Shown: piece by piece, positions 28,021 to 36,698 of the stretch
How the letters are laid out: every line of letters begins with the position of its first letter
How positions within the stretch are numbered: the stretch's first letter is position 1
Assembly (NCBI RefSeq): GCF_014655715.1
Contig: NZ_BNBM01000014.1
Span: forward strand, 1 to 64,000
Reading direction: 5' to 3'
Length of the DNA: 64,000 nucleotides
From: Streptomyces lanatus
Lineage (GTDB): Bacteria > Actinomycetota > Actinomycetes > Streptomycetales > Streptomycetaceae
The notes under the pieces: generated by a model
The model's database searches: none
What the model saw: only the letters and a program-made list of their open reading frames with translations
What the model was told of the DNA's origin: nothing
Translations under genes and position numbers: made by a program

Positions 28021-29250
28021 ATGACCTCGAACGACGTTCCCATCCGCGGCGCCGGTGCCTCCGGTGGCCGTCGGCGTGTGCTGGGGCGGGGGCCGGGCGC
28101 TCCGCGGGTCGAGCCGGTCCTGTCGCCTGCTGCGGAGGCGGAGCGCGAGTCGTCGGAGGGCGTTGCCGGGCCGTCGGCAGAGGAGTCAGCGGAATCGCCG
28201 GCCGACCGGGTAGCCGAGCCACCTGCCGCAGAGACGGCCACACCGCCCGCCGAAGGGGTAGCCGAGCCGCGCGCCGCAGAGGCCGTGGCGGGTGTCGCTG
28301 AGTCGCTCGCTGAAGTGGCCGCGACGGTCGTTCCCGATCCGTCCGTCGTGGAGGCAGCGGCGGCCATGGGCGATCTGTCCGCCGAGCAAGCCGCAGCGGG
28401 CCTTGCCGAGCCCCCCGCCCCCGACCCCGAAGACCCCGGTGACGGTGTCTTCAAAGTGCGGCTTTCCAACTTCGAGGGGCCTTTCGACCTCCTCCTCCAG
28501 TTGATCTCCAAGCACAAGCTCGATGTCACCGAAGTCGCGTTGTCCAAGGTGACCGATGAGTTCATGGCGCACATCCGGGCCATGGGGCCGGACTGGGATC
28601 TGGATGAGACGACCGAGTTTCTGGTCGTCGCGGCGACGCTGCTCGATCTGAAGGCGGCCCGGCTGCTGCCCTCCGCCGAGGTGGAGGACGAGGCGGACCT
28701 CGCGTTGCTGGAGGCGCGGGATCTGTTGTTCGCGCGGCTGCTGCAGTACCGGGCGTACAAGCAGATCGCCGATATCTTCAGCCGGCGGCTCGACGACGAG
28801 GCGCGGCGCTATCCGCGGACCGTCGGGCTCGAACCGCACCATGCCGAGCTGTTGCCCGAGGTCGTCATCAGCATCGGGGCGGAAGGATTCGCCAAGCTCG
28901 CGGTGAAGGCGATGCAGCCCAAGCCGAAGCCACAGGTCTACGTCGATCACATCCACGCGCCGCTGGTCAGCGTGCAGGAGCAGGCCGGGATCGTCGTCGC
29001 GCGGCTGAAGGAGCTCGGGGAGGCCAGCTTCAGGGACCTGGTCCGGGACACCGACGACACCCTCACCGTCGTAGCGCGATTCCTGGCGCTGCTGGAGCTG
29101 TATCGGGAGAAGGCCGTGGCCCTCGACCAGGAGATCGCCCTGGGGGAGCTGGTCGTGCGGTGGACCGGTGGGGACGGGGATGACGCGCCCCAGGTGACCG
29201 ATGAGTTCGACCGGCCGCCCGAGCTGCCGAAGGAGGAGGAGAAGGCGTGA
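28021..29250 (+). CDS. scpA: Segregation and condensation protein A
   Basis: The kleisin subunit that bridges SMC heads in bacterial condensin. Residues ~143-409 show FKVRLSNFEGPFDLLLQLI, HKLDVTEVALSKVTDEFMAH and a C-terminal winged-helix region ending FLALLELYREKAVALDQE. The first ~140 residues are an Ala/Glu/Pro-rich extension with repeated AEPPA/AESPADRVAE-like units; typical ScpA is ~250-280 aa. ATG 28021 is 18 bp after the previous gene. Overlap GTGA couples it to scpB. Confidence 0.95.
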   Translation: MTSNDVPIRGAGASGGRRRVLGRGPGAPRVEPVLSPAAEAERESSEGVAGPSAEESAESPADRVAEPPAAETATPPAEGVAEPRAAEAVAGVAESLAEVAATVVPDPSVVEAAAAMGDLSAEQAAAGLAEPPAPDPEDPGDGVFKVRLSNFEGPFDLLLQLISKHKLDVTEVALSKVTDEFMAHIRAMGPDWDLDETTEFLVVAATLLDLKAARLLPSAEVEDEADLALLEARDLLFARLLQYRAYKQIADIFSRRLDDEARRYPRTVGLEPHHAELLPEVVISIGAEGFAKLAVKAMQPKPKPQVYVDHIHAPLVSVQEQAGIVVARLKELGEASFRDLVRDTDDTLTVVARFLALLELYREKAVALDQEIALGELVVRWTGGDGDDAPQVTDEFDRPPELPKEEEKA

Positions 29251-29891
29251 GTGAGGAGACCACCGAGCTTCCGGCCGGGCTGCGCGGCGTCGCGGACCTC
29301 GATCTCAAGCCCGCCCTGGAGGCGATGCTGATGGTCGTGGACGAGCCCGCGACCGAGGAGCACCTCGCGAAGCTCCTGGAGCGGCCCAAGCGGCAGATCG
29401 CCAGGGCCCTGAGGGAACTCGCTGACGAGTACCTCACACAGGGCCGTGGCTTCGAGCTTCGGTTCGTCGCCGGTGGCTGGCGTTTCTACACCCGGCCCGA
29501 GTACGCAGCGGCCGTGGAGCGTCTCGTCCTGGAGGGGCAGACCGCGCGGCTCACCCAGGCCGCTCTGGAGACCCTCGCCGTCGTCGCGTACCGCCAGCCG
29601 GTCAGCCGTAGCCGGGTCTCCGCCGTGCGCGGAGTGAACTGCGACGGCGTGATGCGCACCCTCCTTCAGCGCGGGCTGATCGAGGAGGAGGGCACGGAAC
29701 CCGAAACAGGTGCGATCCTGTACAGGACGACGAACTACTTCCTGGAGCGGATGGGCCTGCGCGGTCTGGACGAGCTCCCGGAGCTCGCGCCCTTCCTCCC
29801 GGAGGCGGAGGCGATCGAGGCCGAGACCCAGGAGGGCGTACCGTCGTTCGATCCGGACGCTCCGGATTCCGAGGACGCAGACGACAACTAG
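29247..29891 (+). CDS. scpB: Segregation and condensation protein B
   Basis: A 214-aa protein with tandem winged-helix domains: LKPALEAMLMVVDEPATEEH, VAGGWRFYTRPEYA, and AALETLAVVAYRQPVSR with the conserved RG-x-NCDGVMRTLL region. It dimerises and binds the ScpA linker in the SMC complex. The acidic tail is common in actinobacteria. GTG 29247 overlaps the scpA stop by 4 bp. Length is usual. Confidence 0.96.
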   Translation: MSEETTELPAGLRGVADLDLKPALEAMLMVVDEPATEEHLAKLLERPKRQIARALRELADEYLTQGRGFELRFVAGGWRFYTRPEYAAAVERLVLEGQTARLTQAALETLAVVAYRQPVSRSRVSAVRGVNCDGVMRTLLQRGLIEEEGTEPETGAILYRTTNYFLERMGLRGLDELPELAPFLPEAEAIEAETQEGVPSFDPDAPDSEDADDN

Positions 29892-29902
29892 ACGGAAATT
29901 TG

Positions 29903-31024
29903 ATGCGAAGCAGCAGCGGCAGGAACAGCAGCGGAAACAACGGCGGGAGCCGTGGTGGCAACAGCGGCGGCCGCGGCGGGAGCAGTGGGGGCCGCGGTAA
30001 CTACCGTGGCGCCGGCAATGCCCGCGACGACAAGCAGGGCGGCCGACCGAGGAAGCCCCGCCCCGAGGAGCGCCGCTACGACGTGGGCCCCGGCGCCTCC
30101 CCGGACGGCCCGAAGTCGGGGCGCGGTGCCTCGGCGCGCGGTGGCGCGAAGGGCGGGCCCCGGCAGGGCCAGGGCACCGGTCGGGGCCGTTCGGTTCCGG
30201 CGACCTCCCGTGAGTACGACGCGCGGGCCGAGGAGCGCAACCGCGAGCGCTACGCCGGCAAGAAGGACGTCAAGCTCCCCAAGACCTTCCCGGGCGCCGA
30301 GCAGGAGGGCGAGCGGCTGCAGAAGGTGCTCGCGCGGGCCGGTTACGGTTCCCGGCGCGCCTGCGAGGAGCTGATCGAGGACGCGCGGGTCGAGGTCAAC
30401 GGCGAGATCGTGCTGGAGCAGGGGCTGCGCGTCGACCCCGAGAAGGACGAGATCAAGGTCGACGGGCTGACCGTCGCCACGCAGTCGTACCAGTTCTTCT
30501 CGCTCAACAAGCCCGCCGGTGTCGTCTCCACCATGGAGGATCCCGAGGGGCGGCAGTGCCTGGGCGACTACGTCACCAACCGTGAGACCCGGCTCTTCCA
30601 CGTCGGGCGGCTCGACACCGAGACCGAGGGCGTCATCCTGCTCACCAACCACGGTGAGCTGGCCCATCGCCTCACCCACCCCAAGTACGGCGTGAAGAAG
30701 ACCTACCTCGCGCACATCGTCGGCCCGATCCCGCGCGACCTGGGCAAGAAGCTCAAGGACGGCATCCAGCTGGAGGACGGCTACGCGCGCGCGGACCACT
30801 TCCGGGTCGTCGAGCAGACCGGAAAGAACTACCTGGTCGAGGTCACCCTGCACGAGGGCCGCAAGCACATCGTGCGCCGCATGCTCGCCGAGGCCGGGTT
30901 CCCCGTCGACAAGCTGGTGCGCGTCTCCTTCGGGCCGATCACCCTGGGCGACCAGAAGTCGGGCTGGCTGCGCCGGCTGTCCAACACCGAGGTCGGGATG
31001 CTGATGCAGGAAGTCGATCTGTAG
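29903..31024 (+). CDS. rRNA pseudouridine synthase, RluB/RsuA family
   Basis: A 373-aa enzyme. Residues ~1-130 are an RGG/SGGRG-rich, Arg/Lys tail; ~136-180 form an S4 RNA-binding domain (LQKVLARAGYGSRRACEELI); the synthase domain carries catalytic Asp in GRLDTETEGVILL (~235) and KTYLAHIVG. It converts specific 23S rRNA uridines to pseudouridine. The basic low-complexity tail is an actinobacterial extension likely to help RNA contact. ATG 29903 lies 11 nt after scpB. A terminator follows, ending the parA-scp operon. Confidence 0.93.
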   Translation: MRSSSGRNSSGNNGGSRGGNSGGRGGSSGGRGNYRGAGNARDDKQGGRPRKPRPEERRYDVGPGASPDGPKSGRGASARGGAKGGPRQGQGTGRGRSVPATSREYDARAEERNRERYAGKKDVKLPKTFPGAEQEGERLQKVLARAGYGSRRACEELIEDARVEVNGEIVLEQGLRVDPEKDEIKVDGLTVATQSYQFFSLNKPAGVVSTMEDPEGRQCLGDYVTNRETRLFHVGRLDTETEGVILLTNHGELAHRLTHPKYGVKKTYLAHIVGPIPRDLGKKLKDGIQLEDGYARADHFRVVEQTGKNYLVEVTLHEGRKHIVRRMLAEAGFPVDKLVRVSFGPITLGDQKSGWLRRLSNTEVGMLMQEVDL

Positions 31025-31037
31025 ACACCCGACTGTC

Positions 31038-31083
31038 TCGGCCGGTTCCGGAATCGCTCCGGGGCCGGCCGATTCGTTTTCGC
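31038..31083 (+). terminator. Intrinsic terminator of parA-scpAB-rlu operon
   Basis: TCGGCCGG (31038-31045) pairs with CCGGCCGA (31065-31072) and an inner CCGGA/TCCGG stem forms the tip; TTCGTTTTC follows. Confidence 0.8.
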
Positions 31084-31121
31084 CGCTCCGCCAGTCTGTA
31101 TGAGTGACGGAGGGAGCGGGG

Positions 31122-32080
<959 letters not shown>

Positions 32081-32084
<4 letters not shown>

Positions 32085-32626
32085 ACTCCGGGGAGCTGCT
32101 GGAGCGCTCGCTCGCCTATGCGCTGGGCAGCGTCGCCGAGGTCGGGTCGGCGAGCCCGGGGCGGGCGACGCCGTGCGCCGAGTGGGACCTGGGGGAGCTG
32201 CTGGCGCACCTCGACGACTCGCTGGAGGCGCTCTACGAGGGGCTGACCGGCGGGCGGATCGATCTGCTCCCGCGTGCCGACCGCGTCTGCGGCTTCCGTA
32301 CGCGCGCGTGCGCGGTGCTCGGCGCCTGGGCCGCCGGGCCGCCACACACGACCCTGGTGGGCGAACGGCCGCTGGATGTACGGGTGATGGGGGCCGTGGG
32401 GGCGGTGGAGATAGCCGTGCACGGGTGGGACGTGGCGCAAGCCTGCGGCCTGCCCAGGCCCCTTCCCGTCCCGCTCGCGGCCGAGTTGCTGAGCGTCGCC
32501 CGGTGTGTGGTGGCGGAGGAGGACCGGGGGGTGCGGTTCGGCGCGCCGGTCGACGTGCCGCCACGCGCGCGTGCCGATGTGCGGCTGCTGGCCTTCCTGG
32601 GCCGCCGCGATTCCTTTCCGGGGTGA
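32081..32626 (+). CDS. MDMPI/DinB-like metal-binding protein coupled to sigma factor
   Basis: A 181-aa protein of the maleylpyruvate-isomerase N-terminal (TIGR03086-like) type: ATPCAEWDLGELLAHLDDSL provides one conserved His and AVEIAVHGWDVAQA the HxxxD-like pair, together likely binding a divalent metal in a four-helix bundle. Such folds often use mycothiol in actinobacteria. GTG 32081 overlaps the sigma stop (GTGA), so translation is coupled and a regulatory or thiol-related link to the sigma factor is plausible. Enzymatic activity is not shown by sequence. Confidence 0.85.
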
Positions 32627-32633
32627 GCCGGGT

Positions 32634-32674
32634 CTGCCTTCCGTGAGTGACCGTCGTGATCTCACGGAAGGCAG
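32634..32674 (+). promoter_or_regulatory. 14-bp inverted repeat covering the MFS ribosome site
   Basis: CTGCCTTCCGTGAG (32634-32647) is the exact reverse complement of CTCACGGAAGGCAG (32661-32674), with a 13-nt loop. The right arm contains GGAAGG, the putative Shine-Dalgarno 7 nt before ATG 32679. It could be a repressor operator or an RNA hairpin hiding the ribosome site. Confidence 0.75.
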
Positions 32675-32678
32675 CACC

Positions 32679-34088
32679 ATGACCGAGACCCTCAAAGCCC
32701 CCCTCCGCACACCACCCCCCGCCGAACATGCGCCACGCCGCGTGTGGACCGTCGCCCTCGCCGGGCTCGGCGCGCTGCTGTGCTCCCTCGACGTCGTGGT
32801 CGTCGCCACCGCGCTGCCCGCCCTGCGGGCCGACTTCGGGGCGAGCTTGTCCCAGCTGGAATGGACGATCAACGCCTACAACCTCGTCTTCGCCTGTCTC
32901 ACCCTGACCGGCGCCGCGCTCGGGGACCGGTTCGGGCGGCGCCGGATGTACGTCGTGGGCCTCGCCGTCTTCACGCTGGCCTCGGCCGCCGCGGCCCTCG
33001 CCCAGGGCCCGGGCCAGCTCATCGGCGCACGCGTCATCCAGGGCGCCGGGGCCGCCGTACTGCTGCCGCTCACCCTGACCCTGATCAGCGAGGCGTTCCC
33101 GGCCGAGAAGCGGGGCGTCGCCATCGGGATGTGGGGCGGGGTCACCGGACTCGGGGTGGCCGCCGGGCCGGTGCTCGGCGGGGCCGTCACCGAAGGGCTG
33201 TCCTGGCAGTGGATCTTCTGGCTGAACGTGCCCATCGGGCTCGCCATGCTGCCGCTCGCCGCGACCAAGCTGCGTGAGAGCTACGGCACCCGCCCCCAAC
33301 TCGACCTGATCGGACTGGCGTTGGCGGCCCTGGGCCTGACCGGCCTCGCCTGGGCGCCGGTGCGGGCGCCCGAGGTCGGCTGGGGGAGCGCCGAGGTGCT
33401 GGCCGCGCTGGCGGTCGGGGTGGTGTTCGTCGCAGCCTTCCTGGGCTGGGAGCGCAAGGGGGCCCGCTATCCGATGCTGCCCCTGTCGCACTTCCGGCGG
33501 CGCGGCTTCTCCACCGCCAACGCCTCCGCCTTCCTGCTCTTCGCCTCGCTGCTCGGCGCCCTGTTCATGATCACGCAGCTCTTCCAGCTCGGCCTCGGCT
33601 ACTCCCCGCTGGAGGCGGGCGTCCGGATCCTCGTCTGGAACGCCACGCCCCTGCTGATCGCACCGATCGCCGGGGCGCTGGCCGACCGGTTCGGGAACCG
33701 GCCGTTCATGCTGGGCGGCCTGCTGCTCCAGGCGACCGGCCTCGCCCTGCTGGCCGGACAGCTGGAACCCGGCGTCGGATACGGCAGCCTCGTCCTCCCG
33801 CTGATCGTCGCGGGCGTCGGCATCTCCATGGTCTTCCCGAGCGTGGCCAACGCCGTGACCTCGTCCGTCCCGCTGGGCGACGCGGGTGTCGCGGCCGGCG
33901 TCAACAACGCCCTGCGCGAACTCGGCGGCGTCTTCGGGGTCGCCATCGCCGCGGCCGTGTTCACGACGTACGGCGGCTATGGCTCACCGGAGGCGTTCAT
34001 CGACGGCGCCGGGGCGGCGCTGTGGGTGAGCGCGGGCGCGGCGGCCGTGGGGGCGGCGGTGGCGGCGTTCGCACCGCGTCGGGCCTAG
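32679..34088 (+). CDS. MFS drug-type transporter, DHA2 family
   Basis: A 469-aa protein with about 14 hydrophobic segments. Motif A-like GAALGDRFGRRRMYVVG lies in the loop after helix 2, and CSLDVVVVATALPALRAD in helix 1 is the DHA2 signature. Such pumps export drugs or metabolites with proton antiport. ATG 32679 follows the 14-bp inverted repeat that covers its ribosome site. It may be read with the upstream sigma-MDMPI pair (52 bp gap) or separately regulated. Confidence 0.92.
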   Translation: MTETLKAPLRTPPPAEHAPRRVWTVALAGLGALLCSLDVVVVATALPALRADFGASLSQLEWTINAYNLVFACLTLTGAALGDRFGRRRMYVVGLAVFTLASAAAALAQGPGQLIGARVIQGAGAAVLLPLTLTLISEAFPAEKRGVAIGMWGGVTGLGVAAGPVLGGAVTEGLSWQWIFWLNVPIGLAMLPLAATKLRESYGTRPQLDLIGLALAALGLTGLAWAPVRAPEVGWGSAEVLAALAVGVVFVAAFLGWERKGARYPMLPLSHFRRRGFSTANASAFLLFASLLGALFMITQLFQLGLGYSPLEAGVRILVWNATPLLIAPIAGALADRFGNRPFMLGGLLLQATGLALLAGQLEPGVGYGSLVLPLIVAGVGISMVFPSVANAVTSSVPLGDAGVAAGVNNALRELGGVFGVAIAAAVFTTYGGYGSPEAFIDGAGAALWVSAGAAAVGAAVAAFAPRRA

Positions 34089-34113
34089 GGGTTGTGGCCG
34101 GGGCCCACCTTCT

Positions 34114-34134
34114 TTATAGTCGTAGTGACTATTA
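34114..34134 (+). promoter_or_regulatory. Palindromic operator-like site before NrtR-like gene
   Basis: ATAGTC (34116-34121) and GACTAT (34127-34132) form an inverted repeat with a 5-bp centre in an AT-rich island (TTATAGTCGTAGTGACTATTA). It lies 16 bp before the start of a NUDIX-winged-helix regulator, where an autoregulatory operator would be expected, and overlaps a possible -10 (TATAGT). Confidence 0.6.
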
Positions 34135-34149
34135 AGGGGGTGGGTCCAC

Positions 34150-34926
34150 ATGGCCGAGATGGACGGGACGTACGCGTACGACAAGTACGCCCATGAACCC
34201 TTCGCCGTCACCGCCGACCTCGCCGTCCTCACGATCCTCGACGGCGTCCTGCACGTCCTGCTCGTCGAGCGCGGACAGGAGCCCTTCAAGGGGCACTGGG
34301 CGCTGCCCGGCGGCTTCGTGCAGCCGGACGAGTCGGCGGAGACGGCCGCCCGGCGCGAACTCGCCGAGGAGACCGGCCTGTCGGACGTCTCCGGGCTGCA
34401 CCTGGAGCAACTGCGCACCTACAGCGAACCCGGCCGCGACCCCCGGATGCGGGTCGTGACCGTCGCCTTCACCGCCCTGCTGCCCCACCCTCCCCCAGAC
34501 TCCCTCCGGGGGGACCCCCACCTCGCTTCGCTCGAACCGCACGGCGGCAGCGACGCCGCACAGGCCCGCTGGGTGCCGTACGACAAGGCGGGCCCGCTCG
34601 CCTTCGACCACGACCGCATCCTGGCCGACGCGCAGGAACGGGTCGGCGCCAAGCTCGAATACACCTGTCTCGCCACCGCCTTCTGCCCGCCCGAGTTCAC
34701 CCTCGGCGAGTTGCAGCACGTGTACGAGGTGGTGTGGGGCACCGCCCTGGACCGGCCCAACTTCCGCCGGAAGGTGCTCGCCACGCCGGGCTTCGTGGCA
34801 CCCGTGCCCGGCGCCGCCCGGCTCACCGGCGGGCGCGGCAAGCCGGCCGCGCTGTACCGCGCGGGTACCGCCACCGCCCTCCACCCGCCCCTGCTCCGGC
34901 CGACCCCGGAAGGACACCCCGCATGA
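34150..34926 (+). CDS. NrtR-like NUDIX-winged helix regulator
   Basis: A 258-aa protein. Residues ~15-165 are a NUDIX domain with a complete box, GGFVQPDESAETAARREL followed by AEETGL; residues ~175-245 match the NrtR winged helix (FTLGELQHVYEVVWGTALDR, then NFRRKVLATPGF). Characterised NrtR proteins repress NAD or ADP-ribose-related genes and leave DNA on binding ADP-ribose. Because the NUDIX box is intact, catalysis is possible too. ATG 34150 has AGGGGG upstream. It overlaps the DraG-like gene by 4 bp (ATGA). A palindromic insert of ~18 residues sits at ~113-132. Confidence 0.88.
   Translation: MAEMDGTYAYDKYAHEPFAVTADLAVLTILDGVLHVLLVERGQEPFKGHWALPGGFVQPDESAETAARRELAEETGLSDVSGLHLEQLRTYSEPGRDPRMRVVTVAFTALLPHPPPDSLRGDPHLASLEPHGGSDAAQARWVPYDKAGPLAFDHDRILADAQERVGAKLEYTCLATAFCPPEFTLGELQHVYEVVWGTALDRPNFRRKVLATPGFVAPVPGAARLTGGRGKPAALYRAGTATALHPPLLRPTPEGHPA
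34488..34545 (+). repeat. In-frame palindromic insert within NrtR-like gene
   Basis: The stretch beginning CACCCTCCCCCAGACTCCCT and continuing CCGGGGGGACCCCCAC is of the C-run/G-run hairpin type scattered through Streptomyces genomes. It encodes PPPDSLRGDPHLASLEP, unlike the rest of the NUDIX domain, and keeps frame. Confidence 0.6.
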
Positions 34927-35945
34927 CCACCACCACCGTCCGCAAGCGCGCCGCCACCGGCTCCCTGCTCGGCCTCGCCCTCGGGGACGCGCTCGGCTTC
35001 CCGACCGAGTTCAACGACGTGCCGTCGATCCTCGCCAAGTGCGGGCCATGGCGCGAGATGGAGCTGCCGACGCCGGCGATCGTCACCGACGACACCCAGA
35101 TGACGCTGGCGCTGGGGAAGGGGCTGAGGACGGCGATGGACCGGGGTGTGCTCGGGCCGAAGCGGCTGGAGCGGCCGGTGCGCGAGGAGTTCGTGGACTG
35201 GTACCAGTCACCGGAGAACAACCGCGCGCCGGGCCGGACCTGTCTGGTCGCCTGCAATCTGCTCAAGGATGAGAACCGGCCCTGGCAGGACGCCAGCCAG
35301 ATCAACTCCAAGGGCTGCGGCGCCAACATGCGTGTCGCGCCGATCGGGCTCGTCCCCGGTCTCAGCGACGAACAGCGCGCGGGCGCCGCCCAGTTGCAGT
35401 CCGCGCTCACCCACGGCCATCCGACGGCGCTCGCGGCGTCCGACCTGACCGCACACGCCGTACGCCTCCTCGCCCAGGGCGCCGAGCCGACCGGGCTGGT
35501 CGGGCTGCTGCGGTCGTACGCCTACGAGAACCGCACCCACTACCACGAGCGCTGGCTCGGCGATCTGTGGACCCGTAGCCAGGACCCGTCGGCCGAGCAC
35601 TTCATCGCGCGCGGCTGGGACGAGTGCCTGGGTGTCCTGGACCGCCTCCAGGAGGCCGTGCGCACCGCGTCGCCCGAGACCGACCCGTGCCTGGCGACCG
35701 GCGAGGGCTGGATCGCGGAAGAGGCCATGGCGAGCGGGCTGCTGTGCTTCCTGTGGTTCGTCGACGAGCCGCTGACGGCCCTGCGCCGGGCCGCCTGTAC
35801 GTCCGGGGACTCCGACTCCATCGCCTGTCTGGCCGGCGCGTTCGCGGGCGCCTGCCTGGGCGCGGACGCCTGGCCGACCGAGTGGGCGGACCGGATCGAG
35901 TACCAGGGCGACCTGATGACCCTCGGGGCGCTCTGGGACGCTTGA
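34923..35945 (+). CDS. ADP-ribosylglycohydrolase (DraG family)
   Basis: A 340-aa enzyme with GSLLGLALGDALGFPTEF at the N-terminus, the metal motif TDDTQMTLALG and the C-terminal SGDSDSIACLAGAFAGA, the three blocks that hold two Mg2+ in DraG/ARH proteins. It removes ADP-ribose from proteins, nucleic acid or a small molecule. ATG 34923 overlaps the NrtR-like stop. Its product, ADP-ribose, is the known type of ligand for NrtR, which makes a feedback loop likely. Length is a little above bacterial DraG (~290 aa). Confidence 0.92.
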   Translation: MTTTTVRKRAATGSLLGLALGDALGFPTEFNDVPSILAKCGPWREMELPTPAIVTDDTQMTLALGKGLRTAMDRGVLGPKRLERPVREEFVDWYQSPENNRAPGRTCLVACNLLKDENRPWQDASQINSKGCGANMRVAPIGLVPGLSDEQRAGAAQLQSALTHGHPTALAASDLTAHAVRLLAQGAEPTGLVGLLRSYAYENRTHYHERWLGDLWTRSQDPSAEHFIARGWDECLGVLDRLQEAVRTASPETDPCLATGEGWIAEEAMASGLLCFLWFVDEPLTALRRAACTSGDSDSIACLAGAFAGACLGADAWPTEWADRIEYQGDLMTLGALWDA

Positions 35946-35948
35946 GCG

Positions 35949-36698
35949 ATGATCGACGCCCTGGACATCGACCTCGCGCCCGTAGTCGCCGAACAGCCAG
36001 ACCCGCTGCTGTTCGCGACAGTCTCCGGCGCACACCTGTACGGCTTCCCGTCGCGCGACTCGGACGTCGACCTGCGCGGCGTCCATCTGCTGCCGGTCGC
36101 CGACCTCGTCGGGCTGCGGGAACCGGACGAGACGCGCTCGCGGATGTGGGACCGGGACGGCGTCGAGATGGACCTGGTCACCCACGACCTGCGCAAGTTC
36201 GTACGGCTGATGCTGCGCCGCAACGGCTACGTCCTGGAGCAGTTGCTCTCCCCGCTCGTCGTGCACACCACCGACGCCCACCGGGAGCTGGCAGGCCTCG
36301 CCCCGGGTGTCCTGACCGGCCACCACGCCCATCACTATCGAGGATTCGCGGGCACGCAGTGGCGGCTGTTCGAGAAGACCGGCGAACTCAAGCCGCTGCT
36401 CTACACCTTCCGGGCGCTGCTCACCGGGGTGCATCTGATGCGCAGCGGTGAGGTGCAGGCGCATCTGCCCACGCTGATCGGCGAGGTCGACGCGCCCGGC
36501 TATCTGCCGGAGCTGATCGTGGCCAAGGCTGAGCGGGAGCACGGGGCCGCCGATGTCGACCACGCGCGCGTGGCGGCCGACGTGGAGCGGCTGCACGGCG
36601 TGCTGGACGAGGCGCAGGCCGCCTCAGCCCTGCCCGACGCCCCCGATGCCCATGCCGCCCTGCACGCCTTCGTCGTACGGGTCCGGCTGGAGGGCTGA
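35949..36698 (+). CDS. Predicted nucleotidyltransferase (COG3541-like), copy A
   Basis: A 249-aa protein with the minimal nucleotidyltransferase pattern: VSGAHLYGFPSRDSDVDLRG supplies the helical G-x-x-YG and the two metal-binding Asp, and VEMDLVTHDL the third acid. The C-terminal helical half may bind the acceptor. It starts 3 nt after the DraG-like stop and so belongs to the same operon. Substrate unknown; AMP-ylation, ADP-ribosyl-RNA repair or nucleic-acid end modification are options. Its last 75 bp overlap the convergent paralogue. Confidence 0.85.
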   Translation: MIDALDIDLAPVVAEQPDPLLFATVSGAHLYGFPSRDSDVDLRGVHLLPVADLVGLREPDETRSRMWDRDGVEMDLVTHDLRKFVRLMLRRNGYVLEQLLSPLVVHTTDAHRELAGLAPGVLTGHHAHHYRGFAGTQWRLFEKTGELKPLLYTFRALLTGVHLMRSGEVQAHLPTLIGEVDAPGYLPELIVAKAEREHGAADVDHARVAADVERLHGVLDEAQAASALPDAPDAHAALHAFVVRVRLEG

